NCBI RefSeq assembly: GCF_037038585.1
Contig: NC_092523.1
Location: 27,719,501-27,783,500, forward strand
Reading direction: 5' to 3'
Length of the DNA stretch: 64,000 nt
DNA from: Patagioenas fasciata
Lineage: Eukaryota; Chordata; Aves; Columbiformes; Columbidae
Below the pieces are notes generated by a model. The model saw nothing but the letters and a program-made list of their open reading frames with translations, was not told the DNA's origin and made no database searches. Made by a program: the position numbers and the translations under genes. Shown here one piece after another: positions 37,801 through 51,500 of this stretch (its first letter is position 1; each line of letters opens with the position of its first letter).

Positions 37801-38334
37801 CTACATTAGACTTTCCGATTTTTCCATGGTATCCTTGGATAGATACACCACCCAGTAGACCATGTTAAATGCTCCGAAGGTAACAGGAAATAAAATGCGT
37901 GCATATTTGTCTATCTTACTCGTGCCAGAGTGGGAGGCAGGGGGAGCAGGTGGTGTGACAGCAGATGGCTTTGCAGATGCTCCTAATGTATTAGGTGTGG
38001 TGGTCTGAATCTGCTCCAGTCTAGATCCAAGCAAGTGCTGAATGGAAGGGGATCCAGCTGTGGCATGCTGGGATACAAATCCAGTCAGAATTGGGGTAGA
38101 AGGAGGAGCTGGAGGGGTAGCTCTTGCAGAAGATAAAGTCTCTGATGCATTGATGCGTGTGAAAGGGTTGGGACTTGACGCAGAAAGGGAGTGGTGTGTA
38201 ATGTCAGAAGACCCCTGAGCTACAGAGGGAGGGTGGATGGAGCTGTGCCTTGTGTCAATTCGGCCCCCACCATCAGCTTCGGACTGTACTGTGGCATTTG
38301 TTCTTTTCCTCACGTTTGAATTGGCATCTGTACT
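37801..38334 (-). CDS. GABRA4: GABRA4 exon 9: cytoplasmic loop, M4 and C-terminus
   Basis: This terminal coding exon has 534 nt including the TAG at 37803-37801. Its acceptor is TTTGCAG|AGTACA; a TTG six bases upstream is not a real start. It encodes 177 residues. First come about 130 residues of variable M3-M4 loop rich in Ser, Thr, Ala and Pro (for example [20 protein letters not shown] and [14 protein letters not shown]). Then follow [19 protein letters not shown]4 and the tail [14 protein letters not shown], which is diagnostic for alpha-4 and unlike alpha-6. In this family the loop carries trafficking and phosphorylation sites; which ones apply here is not visible. Confidence 0.97.
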   Translation of the reverse strand, partial: STDANSNVRKRTNATVQSEADGGGRIDTRHSSIHPPSVAQGSSDITHHSLSASSPNPFTRINASETLSSARATPPAPPSTPILTGFVSQHATAGSPSIQHLLGSRLEQIQTTTPNTLGASAKPSAVTPPAPPASHSGTSKIDKYARILFPVTFGAFNMVYWVVYLSKDTMEKSESLM

Positions 38335-41300
38335 CTGCAAAGTTAAAATAAAATACTTGTAATTCCGAAAATAAAGACTTAAACAAAAGCAACGGAAAAC
38401 TTATAACCAAGCGCTATCAAAATAATACTCACAAATATAACCAGTAGCTTGATCCTGAAGCACAAAGATATCACATGGTCATGAAAATAGATTTAATAGC
38501 ATATAAAGTGATAAGTAAGAGTTCCTTTTACCTGTGGCTGGAATACCAGGTTGAACACATTGGATGCATCACACTCCACTTGATGTCACACCTATATAAA
38601 CTTAATACCATGAAGCTAAGGATTCTTTGGTTACAGTTGTTTTTTTTTACCAGGCTCATGCTCAAAACAAAATTCTCTGATGTTTACCTATGTCTCTGAT
38701 GATATCAAAACATTCTAGATACGATTCATCAGCCGTGATGGTTTACTTCTGCTTTATATCTCCAGAAAAGTAACTACCATATATTAGGAACTCTAATCTG
38801 TCTTCCAGAGCAGATGTTATTAAAATGCAAGTATTTACAAAACCAGGTTACCACATTACCACTCTTTCAGGAAAAAAGGCAGTGCTTTTTCACATCCACC
38901 AGAGGCAGTAAATTCTCCAGCTGCAAATGAACCAGTGAATAAATCAGCCTTTCATCAACTACTTCTTTCCATTAATTAACTAAGACAAGTGGTGAATTCT
39001 CCATCACTTGATGTCCTCAGGCAGGTCAGGATGTCTTTCTGAAAGATACACTTCAGCCAAATAGTACTTACTAGGCTGGATTAGAAACTGAGACACAGAT
39101 AAGGAAGGTAATCCTTAAGGATGGGTAATCCAGCAAAGTTTAATATTTTACTGATTTCTGGGAGTGAGACTTGGGCTCTGCCTTTCTTGTCTACATTTAG
39201 GAAGAAGCCTAACATCTCCTGAATTTCCTTCTAGAAGAATTCCTAAAGAACAGACTTTTGAACTTTCAGCCCTGCACCTAAAATATAAAGTGTATTATAT
39301 TTTAAATACTGTATGTGAATATATTTTTTGCAAAGATTCACTGCTTTCCAAAAGACAAAGATTTAGTAACAGATGGGGTTATATATGCTCAACAGTAGCA
39401 ATAGAGGTCTAAACACAGGCAGGACCAAACAATCACTTGTTATATATCAAAAATCACATTTCATACCTGTCTGATGATATCATTCCCAAACACTGCCCTG
39501 CACCACACCTACTATGCTTTGGCTCCCCTTCCCTTCACCCCTACCAGAGAACCCTGCTAAAGGTCACAGCACAAGGAAGTGGAAGACAAAGTGGGCAGCA
39601 ATTTCTGTTCTCTCCTTTATCCAACAGCAATTCTCTCCATCTAAGTGCCAGAAAAGTAATAGAAAAGAACTCAGGTGTTATTCAAGGTACTAGTACCTTG
39701 AGTAGTGAGAAGAGTGACAACCATGTCTGTTTGCTGCATCAGTTGTGCTTAGCTCTTTGGCTCAATAAAACAGAAACGGGAACTGAAAAAAAAATCTGAA
39801 AAAAACAATTTAAAACAACAAGAAAAAAAAAAAATCACATCTCCAATACTCCCATCATGGCCAGAATGCTGGTCCCAAATCCTGTGAATTGCAATACAAA
39901 TCAGTCACTGGCAATACTCCTGGCCCGAATTTATCTGAAGCTATCACAGCCATATGCCAGTTCATGGCTGATGTATTTGCCAGCTCATGGTTGATATATC
40001 AAAGAGTCCCTCTTAGGTTTCACAGTTTTCCTTCCTACATAGAAGCATGTCAATCCCCTTTATTTATTTTTTCTGCACCTGCAATCCAAAGAAGCAGAGG
40101 ACTGGAATAAACACCAGAGGAAGCTGGCATTTCCTGAAAGCAACACTAATTGTACTTTTGAAAGAGAAGCCTCAGTCACTCTTTGGGAAGCACAGAAGTA
40201 CACACAGGTGTGCAACTTGGATACCTTCACACTAGGGTTGTCAATGACCCAGGAATTCTAAAGTGGCTTTTAAGTCTTCTAAATGGAAATAATAAAGTAC
40301 AATCAAGACATTTACCAGAGACTTGGTAATACCTGACAGCATATTGCATGTTACTTGAAGGCTTGTGAAGCTAAGCAGATGGAAGCCGTCTGTGTTCACT
40401 GTCCAAAACAAGAGTTCCATGCTATGGTGAAGCTGGCACTAGTCATTGAGAGGAGGCAAGTTTTACCTTCTATGTGCAGATTCTTGGACAACCTGGCTTT
40501 GCTCCACTGAGATTCTCCCATCATAAAGCTCTCAAGTAGTGCCTGGGGAACAAAAGCTCATGGACTGGGTCAGGTTGCAAACTAGATCTGCACTGGAACT
40601 AAGACATGTCTGTCTTCCTGCTCTCTGACTACATCAGACTAGTAGCTTAGAGGTGGTGGTGCTAGAGAACTGAAGTACCACATCTTCAATCATGCCAAGC
40701 ACAGCCATAAAAAGAATGGTCCCATGAGTAGTACAGAGAATTAAGTGCAATACACAGCTTTTAATGCTCCTGCTCACTTGTACTGTCACCTGTTTTCAAT
40801 GGTCACCTCAGTGTCCTTCCCTTCTGTGCATCATGAATCACAGACACTGATAAGACAAACGGGTAACAGTCAGGCTCCTTCTCGCATTCCAGTCATCTAC
40901 ATTTCTTTTGTGGGAACTTGTTTCCATTGATATGTTTGCATAATGCCTCCTCTTTCCCCCACTTCAGCTGTCATCTAAGTGACCAAATAAGACCTATTGC
41001 TATTTGATCCACTATTCATGTTCCATTACAGTATTTATTCTAGAATAAAATTATTTATGCTATTTCACATGGTCAATATGTTTAAAAGTCTACACGGCAT
41101 TCTCTTTCTTGCCACTGATACACAAAGACTTCCAATACTTCAGGAACCTCAAGTTGAGAGAGAAACACAATTTACTAGTATTACAATGCACACATAAAGC
41201 CCAAATAGATAACATTTTAGGATATCACAACATTGCACTGCATAACAAGTACCAAAAATATGGATACCTTTTTTGTTAATCCTCCAGAAACCACCTTCCA

Positions 41301-42084
41301 AGCATTCAGAGCATGGAAATTAGACATGGTATTTCTAACGTGCTCTACAGACAACATATCACTGAAAACTGGTTGTTCCTGCATAATGACGTTGTAATGG
41401 TCTGGATTTGTGTTCTCGAATTGAACCTTATCCTTGAAATGTACTGAAACAAGTAGGTTCCACAGAGAGAGATGTTACTTCACACACAGAAAGGGAGAGG
41501 CTTTGGCCACAGTTAGAGCCACCTGTTGACCATTAATACTCACCCTAACAGCACTGGGAACAACTTAGCTATTAGAGACAGAAAATCTCCTGAGTCAGTG
41601 CTTAGCTCCAATACCAGAAGCCTTATCTAAGGGGAACACACTCCCACTCCTGTCCCAAGCATGTTTCGCCAAATCAGTGTGCAGCAGTGAAACAAGAGGT
41701 GAGCAGCGTGTGCCTACCTGCTCCCATGTTTAACAAGCCAGGTGAGCACCCAGTTCTAGGCCTCTCAAAGCTGACCGGAATGCATATTCACTGCCAGGGC
41801 AGCCTCGCCAGCATGTTGCCCACCACCTCCACTCATATATCCTTTTCTTGCATTTGCCTTAGTCAAGACTGTATCAAGACACTAGGTCATTCTCCTCCTT
41901 CAAAGCACTTGTGTGTCTCTCCTGTTTGGTTTCTTCAGTTGAAAAGTTTCTAGCATTAATTCTTGTTATTGTTTGTATATATGTGACTCCTATATACTCC
42001 TCTATCTAAGATTATAACTTATCTCTTCCTATGTTAGTCCATATCTCGTCTGTACTGATACTATCTCAAAACTCTACATCATTG

Positions 42085-42170
42085 AAGATTAGTGCCAAGG
42101 TCACTAATAAAAATATTAAACAAGGCTGATACCACAGCCAAGCCTTAATGAACTGAATTCTGTTGACATC
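42085..42170 (-). mobile_element. CR1 LINE fossil, reverse-transcriptase domain
   Basis: The minus strand contains FNIFISDLGT (42120-42091), close to the FNIFINDLD segment of CR1 reverse transcriptase. Upstream sequence matches only after a frameshift. It lies inside GABRA4 intron 8 and is a dead fragment. Confidence 0.6.
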
Positions 42171-45100
42171 AGCAAAAGACAGGTTAACCACTACATTACA
42201 AAACATAATAAAATGCGGCATTCAGTTTGTACTAAGCAAAACATTCCACAGACATTTCAGCTAGGTTGCATACCCCTAGTAAAAGGAGATCGTGACAATG
42301 CCAGTCTGACTAACGAAATTAGATACATATGTAAAGCACATGCTGCCTTCCAAAATTATTTTACTTAGTCTTTTTAAAAACAACAGCAAGAAACACAAAC
42401 CTGCTGCCTATCAGCAGCTTTTAGTCTGAAAGCATGACAACAAGAAATAAAACATGAAAAACCAAATGGAAGGCAAACTAAAATGCAACCCAAGAAACGA
42501 AGGGATTATCCAAGTAAAGATTCCTTTCCAAGGACAAGTCAGGAAATCATTCAACTATCCTGCGCCAACAGAGAGCTGCTGTGCTAGTCCAGATGGGGCT
42601 CCACAGGAAATACTGAGTCCACATTTTTTACATTCTCACTCTAGATTGAGAAAGGAACTTTCTGGACGCATTTCAGTGAGATTTTTAGGAGATATTTAAA
42701 ATGTTGTTGGAATACAAAATGGGAGCCTAGAAGCTACCATACAATGTATGGTTACAGCATGCAATGCTAGTCTTAATAAGTTTGATACAGATTTACTTTC
42801 TATAAACACAACAACTTTCTGCTTATGTAAATGACAGCTCACCCTTCCTTTGAAATAGCCTATCATTTTTATTTGGTCCAACCAACTTCACACTTCACAA
42901 CCACCACCAAACCAGAAGCTTTTTGCTTTGCTGTATCCTCCATATTGATCCTGTCAGGAGAAATCAACCTCTGATCTCCAACTGGCATAAACACTATGGA
43001 TGAGAGTTTCACACATCCTGCATAATCTGAGAGCATGATTCCTCTCCATGCACAGCCAAAGTTCTCAAGATCTCTGATAATAATCTAAGAATATATATTT
43101 TGTTATAATTGTAGAACGTATTCATTGGATAAGGCTCTGTGGTTGGCTGGGATACGTTAATGCCAAGAATCTATAGCACCAATTTCCTGTTTGATCTTTA
43201 ACAGCCAATACTGGCAACAGTGAAAGGTAAGTTTCAGCCCCCATGGGACTTCAAACATGTATCACCAAGACTTTGATTTAGGGGCACTGAAAGGTACAAT
43301 ATGCCATATGTAGACAGGTGACTGCACTGACACAGCCAAGGAATTGACCAAACACAGGGAAATGCAGACTCCAGTCTTTTTCAGAACAGATTGATAATCA
43401 CTCCTCCTTTAGATCCAAATGATTATTTCATTAGTCTATACAACTTTTTTTAAAAAAAAAGGCAAGCTTGATACAAGAAATTTAGAAACTTCCAATCCCA
43501 TGCATAAGGATACTTTACTGGGGAGGTGGGGGCCACAGGATAGGAGGTTCAAATTCTGCCAAATTCTGTCATACAACATGCAGTATGCAGAAAGCTTTTA
43601 AAATATTTACTGTATTAAAAAGTATAGAGATCTTGCTTTACTTTTAAGCATCACATGCTATTTTGCATGGCTCTAATATTTAAAAAATTGAAGTGGAGAA
43701 AGATACATTCAGTACAAATTCTTCCCACGTTAAAAGTCCTGAGGTAAGAAGCCCTTTTGCTTGTCCCAGAGTATGAAGATAGGAAAACTACATCAATCTC
43801 CTTGCAGGCGTGTGTAAAATGTTGTAATTAATGCTGTATCCTTCCCTTGACAAGTGGACTCACATGCAATTGACCATGAATAACACAATGAATGATGTTG
43901 TTAGCATACTTCAAGATAAATCTATGCAATATATTGCTAAATACTGTGGCAGATGTGTGGGGCAAGTTTGATGGTCACCTTCTGTGACAGAATGAATAGA
44001 ACCAACAGCCCCCTACAAGTCCATCTCCAAAAAATCAATTTGTACATAATTTGCTTTTCATTTAAACTCAACTTTGATGGATATTGCTGTTTACTACCAC
44101 ACTAAAATGATGCACAAATATGAGTCAATCTAAACTTTTCAACATTTAACAAGGTTTGCACACCATAAACAGCTGCTCATATAATGTGGAAATTCTGAAA
44201 CTTTCTCTAAGTCTACATGAGCCTCAACTTGAACCAAAAAAAGAGAAAGTACTGGATTGTTTTGTATGTATTACCAGGTTTTGACAAGCAAGCCAATTTT
44301 GCACTTCACTGAAGTCAAGATTGCAAATTTAGCATGAACTGAAGTAGCGTGCAGCAGCTGAGCTGAGATTCATGGGAACAGGATTATCAGCACAGCAATA
44401 TACAATACGGAACTGACAAACTTGGTCATCTTGTTACAGAACAAAGAGAGTTGGCAACAGCCACAGTGCTTATTCCTTATGATAAGGCCAACCTAGAATA
44501 TGTAAAACAAACAAGAACATTATTTAAAAGTCACATGCCAAGTCCTGAAGAGAATGCAGCAATCATAAAAGTAATCACCAGGGCATCAGGCAACTTTATC
44601 CTTAGGACTGTATTTAATAATGTAAGCACTCAGCACACTGCAAGCTGTGAGAAATTCTTGTTTTGGTGCAGCACTGTACAGTTAGCTCCTTCATACAACT
44701 CAAGAGCAGAGTCCAATAGCCTGTTAGTGCTTTACAATAGCAGCTTTAAATCAGTCTCTGCAATTTTAAATTGCTTCATAATTGTATCTGTATGATGGAT
44801 GCATCCTGTTGGGATGTAAATCCAAAATAAGCAGTTTCTACTGCCTGAGCTAACAGAGAATAAGTAGTACTCGGCACCAAAAATCACCTTCACAGGCCCT
44901 CCGGCCACTAGGAAGCACAGCCATCATTAGCTGCTGATAAACAGGTACACATGAAAACTAGGGCCACATATTTGCAGTATAATTCAGAGGTATTCTTCTA
45001 GTCTGCCTCAGCACTCTTTGGAAAATAGCTCAGCAGTCCTGGGGCTGGATATATAGGCACTTCAGAAGATGTGTGTCATCCTCATCCTATGACAGACTTT

Positions 45101-47189
45101 AACAGCAACATCGCGCAAAGTCCCAGGGGTGCTTTTTCACCATTTGTTTGCTCACACAGAGAGTTCGTTGCTCCAGCTCAATACTTTTTCTAGATCCTTA
45201 TCATATCTTTGACACAGGATATTCACAAAAGTGGTATCTCTCTCTGGGACAGAGGTAGTACAATATTTAAAGCAGTAGCTTCTATTTGCTCAGGGATAAA
45301 TTCACAGAACTTAGAAGCTACAACACCGCCATCTGGTACCAGTCCTAGAGGGAGAGAGCTTATGCTTCAACATCCAGCAAGCAGCTGTCAAAGCTGAAGA
45401 GAAATGCCCTGGGTAGGATTCACAGCCTAAATTACATGCCTTTGCAGATGCAGCCATCCAACTGTACCCGGCACTTTCAGCTCTGAGCTCTTTCCTCAAG
45501 TTAGATAGCTAAGACACACTGTAAACAAAGACACAAAAAGAATCTGTCCTCCTCTAGGAAACCATTGGCCAGGATGGGAACATAGGTTTGGTGACTGGAG
45601 ACCTCCTATCTGCCTCAGCTGTCACAGGTTTATCAACACAGGCTTCCCACATCTCAAGTGCTTCCCAACCATTCTACTAGATATTCTAGGGCAGGTGATT
45701 CTCATTCCTTGCTATAGATGTTGCATCCTGCACACTTCAGTCTCACTGCAAAACAGGCTCAGACAAGCTAGCTCCAGAATCGATTCCTCTCCTTCTCCCT
45801 GGCCCCATATGAATTATTTAACATAAGAAGAGTAGCTTCAATAGGAACTTAACATCCCGCGGACTACCTAGCAGTCTGTTTACTAACACATTCCTCCAAG
45901 ACACAGTCCCATGTGGGATTTGTGGGAGACTGTATCTAACAGACCTGCTGGCCACTCAGATGAAATGGAGTAGGTAGTTTTCCACCTAAGATGCATGGCA
46001 AAAACATTGGAAGGAGCAAGTCAGTTCTGTACATGCCTACCTAGGGAAATTTAGTAATTAAGCCTTTTCTAATAAGTGTCTGATCACCATTTTAGATACT
46101 TAATCACTCTTTAAAAAAATGTGAAAAAGGTACCACAATCAAAGCAGTTCTAAAATTGCACAGAATTTTGTTTATTAGAATAATCAATTATAACAAAGAG
46201 GATTTACTATAATGAAGTGAAAAATGAACAGTAAATAAACATCTTTATTCCTCACTGTTTATTTTGCAAGACTAAGATTAGAGCCTTCTGTGACAGCACT
46301 ATTAAACCTTTAATAAGATGCAGGTAAATTAATATGTAGGAAGGTCAGTGATGTGCTATATGAAAGCATAAGTTTCCCAAATTGGGAGATCTCAATTAAT
46401 TCAAACAAAAACCCATGCAAAAACTGGAAGGCTTAAAGCAAAGACAAGTTTGGCATTAGTTACTGTTTAGCTGCAACATGAAGATTGTTTGTGTGGTAAT
46501 TTAGTAATATTTTCCTATTAAAATCTACCATAGTGTTTTTAATTCTTACCATTCCTTCCTAAGAAAACAGCCTGTTCTTCTGGGAGGACATTACATAGCC
46601 TGCCAAATTCACACCATTTGACATTTACCAGGGAAGTAGCATGTTGTCATCAGTGTAAATAATGCTGCTTGTCCCAAATCCCACTGAGTCACCATATTGC
46701 CATGCTGCTAGCAAATGCACAACTTGGAGGAGAAATCTACCATGTTTTACTATTATGTTGTGGAGCCAGTCAATCAAAAATTTACTGGAATAGTACTAGA
46801 GATTTTGGTTTGCCTTACAGAGCCCTGGAATATGACCAAAAAACCTCCACCTGCCACAAAATGCAATAAATTCTACTTCACATCTTTAGCAGTGCAAAGA
46901 GCAATGGAGATTACTTGGAGAAGAAAAAGTGAGGGGAGATAGCTATAAGAGCCAGTCCACCATCCATGCTGCTCATTTTGCAATCTGAATCATGCGATGT
47001 GAAGCGGTGGAAGAGGTAAAAAGAGCACTCTGTCCTATGTTCCACCATTAGGCCTAAAGTGCACAACAGGGAAGAAAAGTGAATTCAAGATTGTTAAAGA
47101 GACATAAATTAGAAGAACCTTTTTCCAAAAACTGGATGCCAAATAAGGCCATCTACCCATGTGGTGCTTAAGAGCTATATACATGCATA

Positions 47190-47210
47190 CATATATGTAT
47201 GTATGTATGT
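47190..47210. repeat. (ATGT)n microsatellite
   Basis: A short ATGT repeat preceded by ATACATATAT, making a partly palindromic stretch within GABRA4 intron 8. Confidence 0.8.
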
Positions 47211-47906
47211 CTATGTAAATATGCATGTATACGGTTCTTAAGAACTTGTGTTTATAATTCTTAAATATTCAATTTATATCATGACAAAAATGGAACAACA
47301 AAAACATAATTATGGCAAGAAATAATAAATCTATTAGGATAGGTCATGTGCTAACCAACTGTGGAGATGCTCTGTATAACATCTATGGAAGGAAGAACAG
47401 TTGATTAGGGACAAAAGACTTTCATTATTTTCTGTATCTTTCAATTTTCAGTGACCTTAAAACTGTAGTTAAATTTGCTTCAGTAGTTTGCTGAAAATGT
47501 CTTGAACACTCATTGCCTTGTAGATTCTCCCAAGACTCTCAACATTCATTTCTTCTGACTGCAATTTTCTCAGTGTAAGAATGAAGTCAGCTAGCAACCT
47601 CACACACAGCTGTGAAACTCAATTGCAATTTGCTGTCATTGGGTTCACCAGTATCAAACACTCTTTGTGGAGGGGGAACAAAACTGAAATTTAAATATAA
47701 ATACAGAGAAAGGTTTAAGGAGAAAATATGAAAAGACTTGTGCTCAAAGGTTTCATTTCACCTAATCATCATAGGGAAAACTATAACTCCCTGATAACTT
47801 GAATTATAAGGGATACTGAACAATCTGAAAATCTTATACCTTTCACCATACAGATTTGTTCTGACTTGGTGTTTCTGAAAGGCTACTTAACATTTGCCTC
47901 TGCAAG

Positions 47907-47930
47907 AAAAAAAAAAAAAAAAAAAAAAAA
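47907..47930. repeat. A24 homopolymer
   Basis: Twenty-four A residues followed by CACAAACAAACAAAG. No retrotransposed body is seen on its 5' side. Confidence 0.9.
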
Positions 47931-48536
47931 CACAAACAAACAAAGAAAAAACCAGGAAATTGCAATTAGATTAATACAAAACCTGTTTTAATGTCTGTAA
48001 CTTATATTAGCATGCAAATATCTTTTAATATTAAACAGAAACATGTATTTTTTTATTCTAATAATGTAACCATAAGGAATAAGTATTTCAGAGCATGGTA
48101 GGGGTTTTTTTCCAGCAGATCAGCACAATGACAGAGCAAGGCTTTTCAGAACATTTTTTAGAATTTAAATCAATGGGGTTTAGTATTTTCTAGAATAACA
48201 CTGCAAAGACTAATATTACTGAGTTATGCTTTGGTTTCCAAAATAAAAGCCTTATTCTAATACCATTTAAATTAAGTCTTCTATTAACCACAGTAAATTC
48301 TGTCATGTATTTGAGCAACAGATGAATAACAGCCAAGCATATCCCTCATTCTCTTCCCCACTATTGTGGTAGTTCTTTATAATACTTGTAGAAATTGAAA
48401 AGTGAGCAACTATTGCATTTCCTAGTAAGGGCTGGAGGAGACAGTATTCCAGCAGGATTTTTTGTTTACTTATAAATCAAGTGTTGAAACTAAACTCCTG
48501 GGTTTTTTTGTGTGTGTATATTACATAGTTGTTTTC

Positions 48537-48538
48537 TC

Positions 48539-48577
<39 letters not shown>

Positions 48578-48580
48578 ATA
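48537..48580. repeat. (AAAT)n microsatellite
   Basis: About eleven AAAT units without interruption, in GABRA4 intron 8; likely length-variable. Confidence 0.93.
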
Positions 48581-51500
48581 GAAATAAACACACCACAAAA
48601 CCAAACCACCACAACACACACCTCCACTACCAATAAGAAAATAAGTCATTCCTCAGCTCTGAATTCCAACACTTTTGTTCATTTTATCAACACCCAACCA
48701 TTTTTTACCCTCATTATAACTGAACTCTGGAATTCAATAGAGTTTACATCACCGTTAAGTTGGGTCAGAACCTAGCCTCAAACTTAGTACTACGTTGAGT
48801 ACATCCAGTAGTTACTCTGCTCACTTTGCAACAGACAAATGTTTCTACTTCCACTGCAAATTTATTCCACTACTCAAGCATGGTAAAAGCAGAGCAATAT
48901 CAGGTTCTTGGAAAGAAACCAACTTTTTTCATATAGCACTTTAATTTGTGCTATTTAGAAAGACACACTGTGAAATATTAAGAAAGCCATTTTAAATTGT
49001 ACACCACACATTTATGTCCCAATCGTATTGTTTAAGCACATGCTTAGCTTTTACATCGTAAGTAATGCCAGTTGTTGGGCAGGGCTATCCAAGTCTAGAA
49101 ACCCAAGTAAAAACCAAAACCAAAGAAAAACAGCAACAACAACAATAAAGCCAAACACACAAAGCATCCTGTCTGAGCATCACAGCTAATAAAATATTTT
49201 AAGAACCATTTTAGATCGATCTTCAGATATCCAAACATTCAAAGTTCCCACTAAGTCACTGCAGCCTTACCTGAGATAGGCATTCACTCCTATCTCTTAA
49301 AGAGCATTCAGTCTGAAATGTGCCAGTTGTTTATGACCTGCATCCACTCTCATCCTACTTAAACTTGATGCTGGCATATTATGACTGTAAATCATTGACA
49401 GCAAAAATGTTGACTAATGAAACTAGACAGAAAACTGTTGACATGTCAAAGAAATTACTCACATGGCACCACAGGCTCCCTTTGTATGGTCCTGTCCTTA
49501 TATTTGCATGAACTCTACACATTTCTTAAACGTGAAGTCCTTCATTAAGATCCCAGTTTTAAATGCCACTGCCCTAAAAAACCCTACACCATAACACCCT
49601 AGGCTGTGGAATAAGAGTGAAGGAGTAAAAAACTGAAATGGTCTTCTAACTGAAGGACTATTCAAGTCATACAGAGGAGGTAGGCTACACATGCACTTTG
49701 GGAGTTCAGTAAGCAGACCATCACCTTTGTGGTCCAAGTACAGCCATTAAGATCTAGCTGCTCTTTGGATAACTCCCTTCGCCTGAGGGAAGCAGGTTTA
49801 GCTCCACTTCTTTATTTGCTGGGACAGAAGAAGCTATTATTCTAGCAGCCCAAGGAAGAAGCAAAGAAATTAAGTGGAAATACTCTAGATCTGGTACATT
49901 TTGTGCACTTCTCTTCACTACAGAATTGTCTACATGTTCAAATGAAGTTTGGGTTCAAAGGCTAAAATTTCCACTTCTACTTACAGTCTAGGCCTTAGAC
50001 ACAAGAGCGTATCTACTGTAGTTTCAGCACTAATCAACTTCAGAGATTAGAACAAAAAAATAGCACAAACATGCACTAAAAAAATAAGTATCCTCCCTAT
50101 GGCCTCTGGATTGCACCCAGCCCATCAGAACAATTTATCCAGCCCAATCCTTGTTCTGGAAGTCATGAGATGGGGCACAGTATTGGGCACGAGGCAAATC
50201 AATTGCTCTAGACAAACTGCTCTAGGCATCTCTTCACCAAAAGCTGCCACCCCCGCACAATGTAACTCAAGCTGTGTCCATCATAGGACTAAAAGGCAAG
50301 TACTTCATATCACAGAAAATACATCTTAATCACATGAAAGCACATATGCAGGTTGCCCACATGACAATGTTTCTTGTAAACTTCTCAGATACATGCCAGT
50401 CACTTATCACCCCAGCATGGAAGGTCCTGTTAAGAAGAGGAGTGTGCACCAACATGGCAGTAAAGTGTTTGACCCTTGATTTACTCAATTAGATGCTATG
50501 GGGCTTACTCAAGACAACGTGAGAGTTAACTGCCTTCAGAACATAGGAAGAAAGTTCGAGAGTTACAGTCTACTTGTGACTGACTTTGAAGAAATTATTC
50601 CATTCAAAAGGTTCATTTGAGTCCGACCTGTTTTTTTCCAAGTTTCACACTCTTTTAACAAACAGCTGAGGTTGAAGCTCATGCTAACAGTGTTTAGGAG
50701 CCTATTCTTTGAAGACATTTTCAGTAGCATTCTTCATTTCCAAAACTGGGTAGTCTTTAAAAATAAACTTCATACAAATACAGTGAAAAAGAAATAGTGC
50801 AAAAGCATAAAAATAGACTCAAGAGTCCAATAATAAACTATAAATCATTCATTGTCATCACACTGACTTGCAACAACACTTCTACTTTTAGTAAAGAAAG
50901 AAGTTTGGAACATTTAGGGACAGGTTCTTTCCTTCTATCCTCAAAGCATTTTAACTTGCTCCCAAGACAAGGAAATCACAGGAGACCACCATGTAAGTCA
51001 TCTGTCTTGGCTTAGACAGACTCCAGTACTATCTCACTGTGCCTGACAGAAGGGATTAGTGAGGCTGTTCAAGTCCCTTGTGAACTCGAGGCAGATCTCA
51101 AACAAGCTTGGGTCCGGCTCATGGGATATCTACTGCAGAACTGCACTCGTCCTTACCGAAAGACATTAAGTTTGTATCAGAAAGCTATAGGCAACAGAAT
51201 AAAAAGTTGAAATGGAGTAGGGGGGCGAGGGGTGGTGTGTAAAAAGAGGTTGCATAATACCATGGTTAAAACTAAATCAATTAATAGAGGAGCACGGACT
51301 GCATCTGCAGGCGCTATAGGCTTGCTCCTACCACCCCCAGCCCAGTAAATTAGCTTGACACCAGGATTTTTTGTTGGAATTAACACAGCACAGATTACTT
51401 AGCTAGCCTCTGAAACTCATTTAATGCTTATTGTAATCAATATATTGATCAGTCACACCCATCAAGTGGCTCAAAGAAGTAAACTTAATTTCAAAGAGAA

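Noticed and set aside
38335..38340. TTG-initiated start for the frame covering GABRA4 exon 9
   Set aside because: The bases are the intron acceptor (TTTGCAG); exon 9 begins at 38334 in phase with exon 8.
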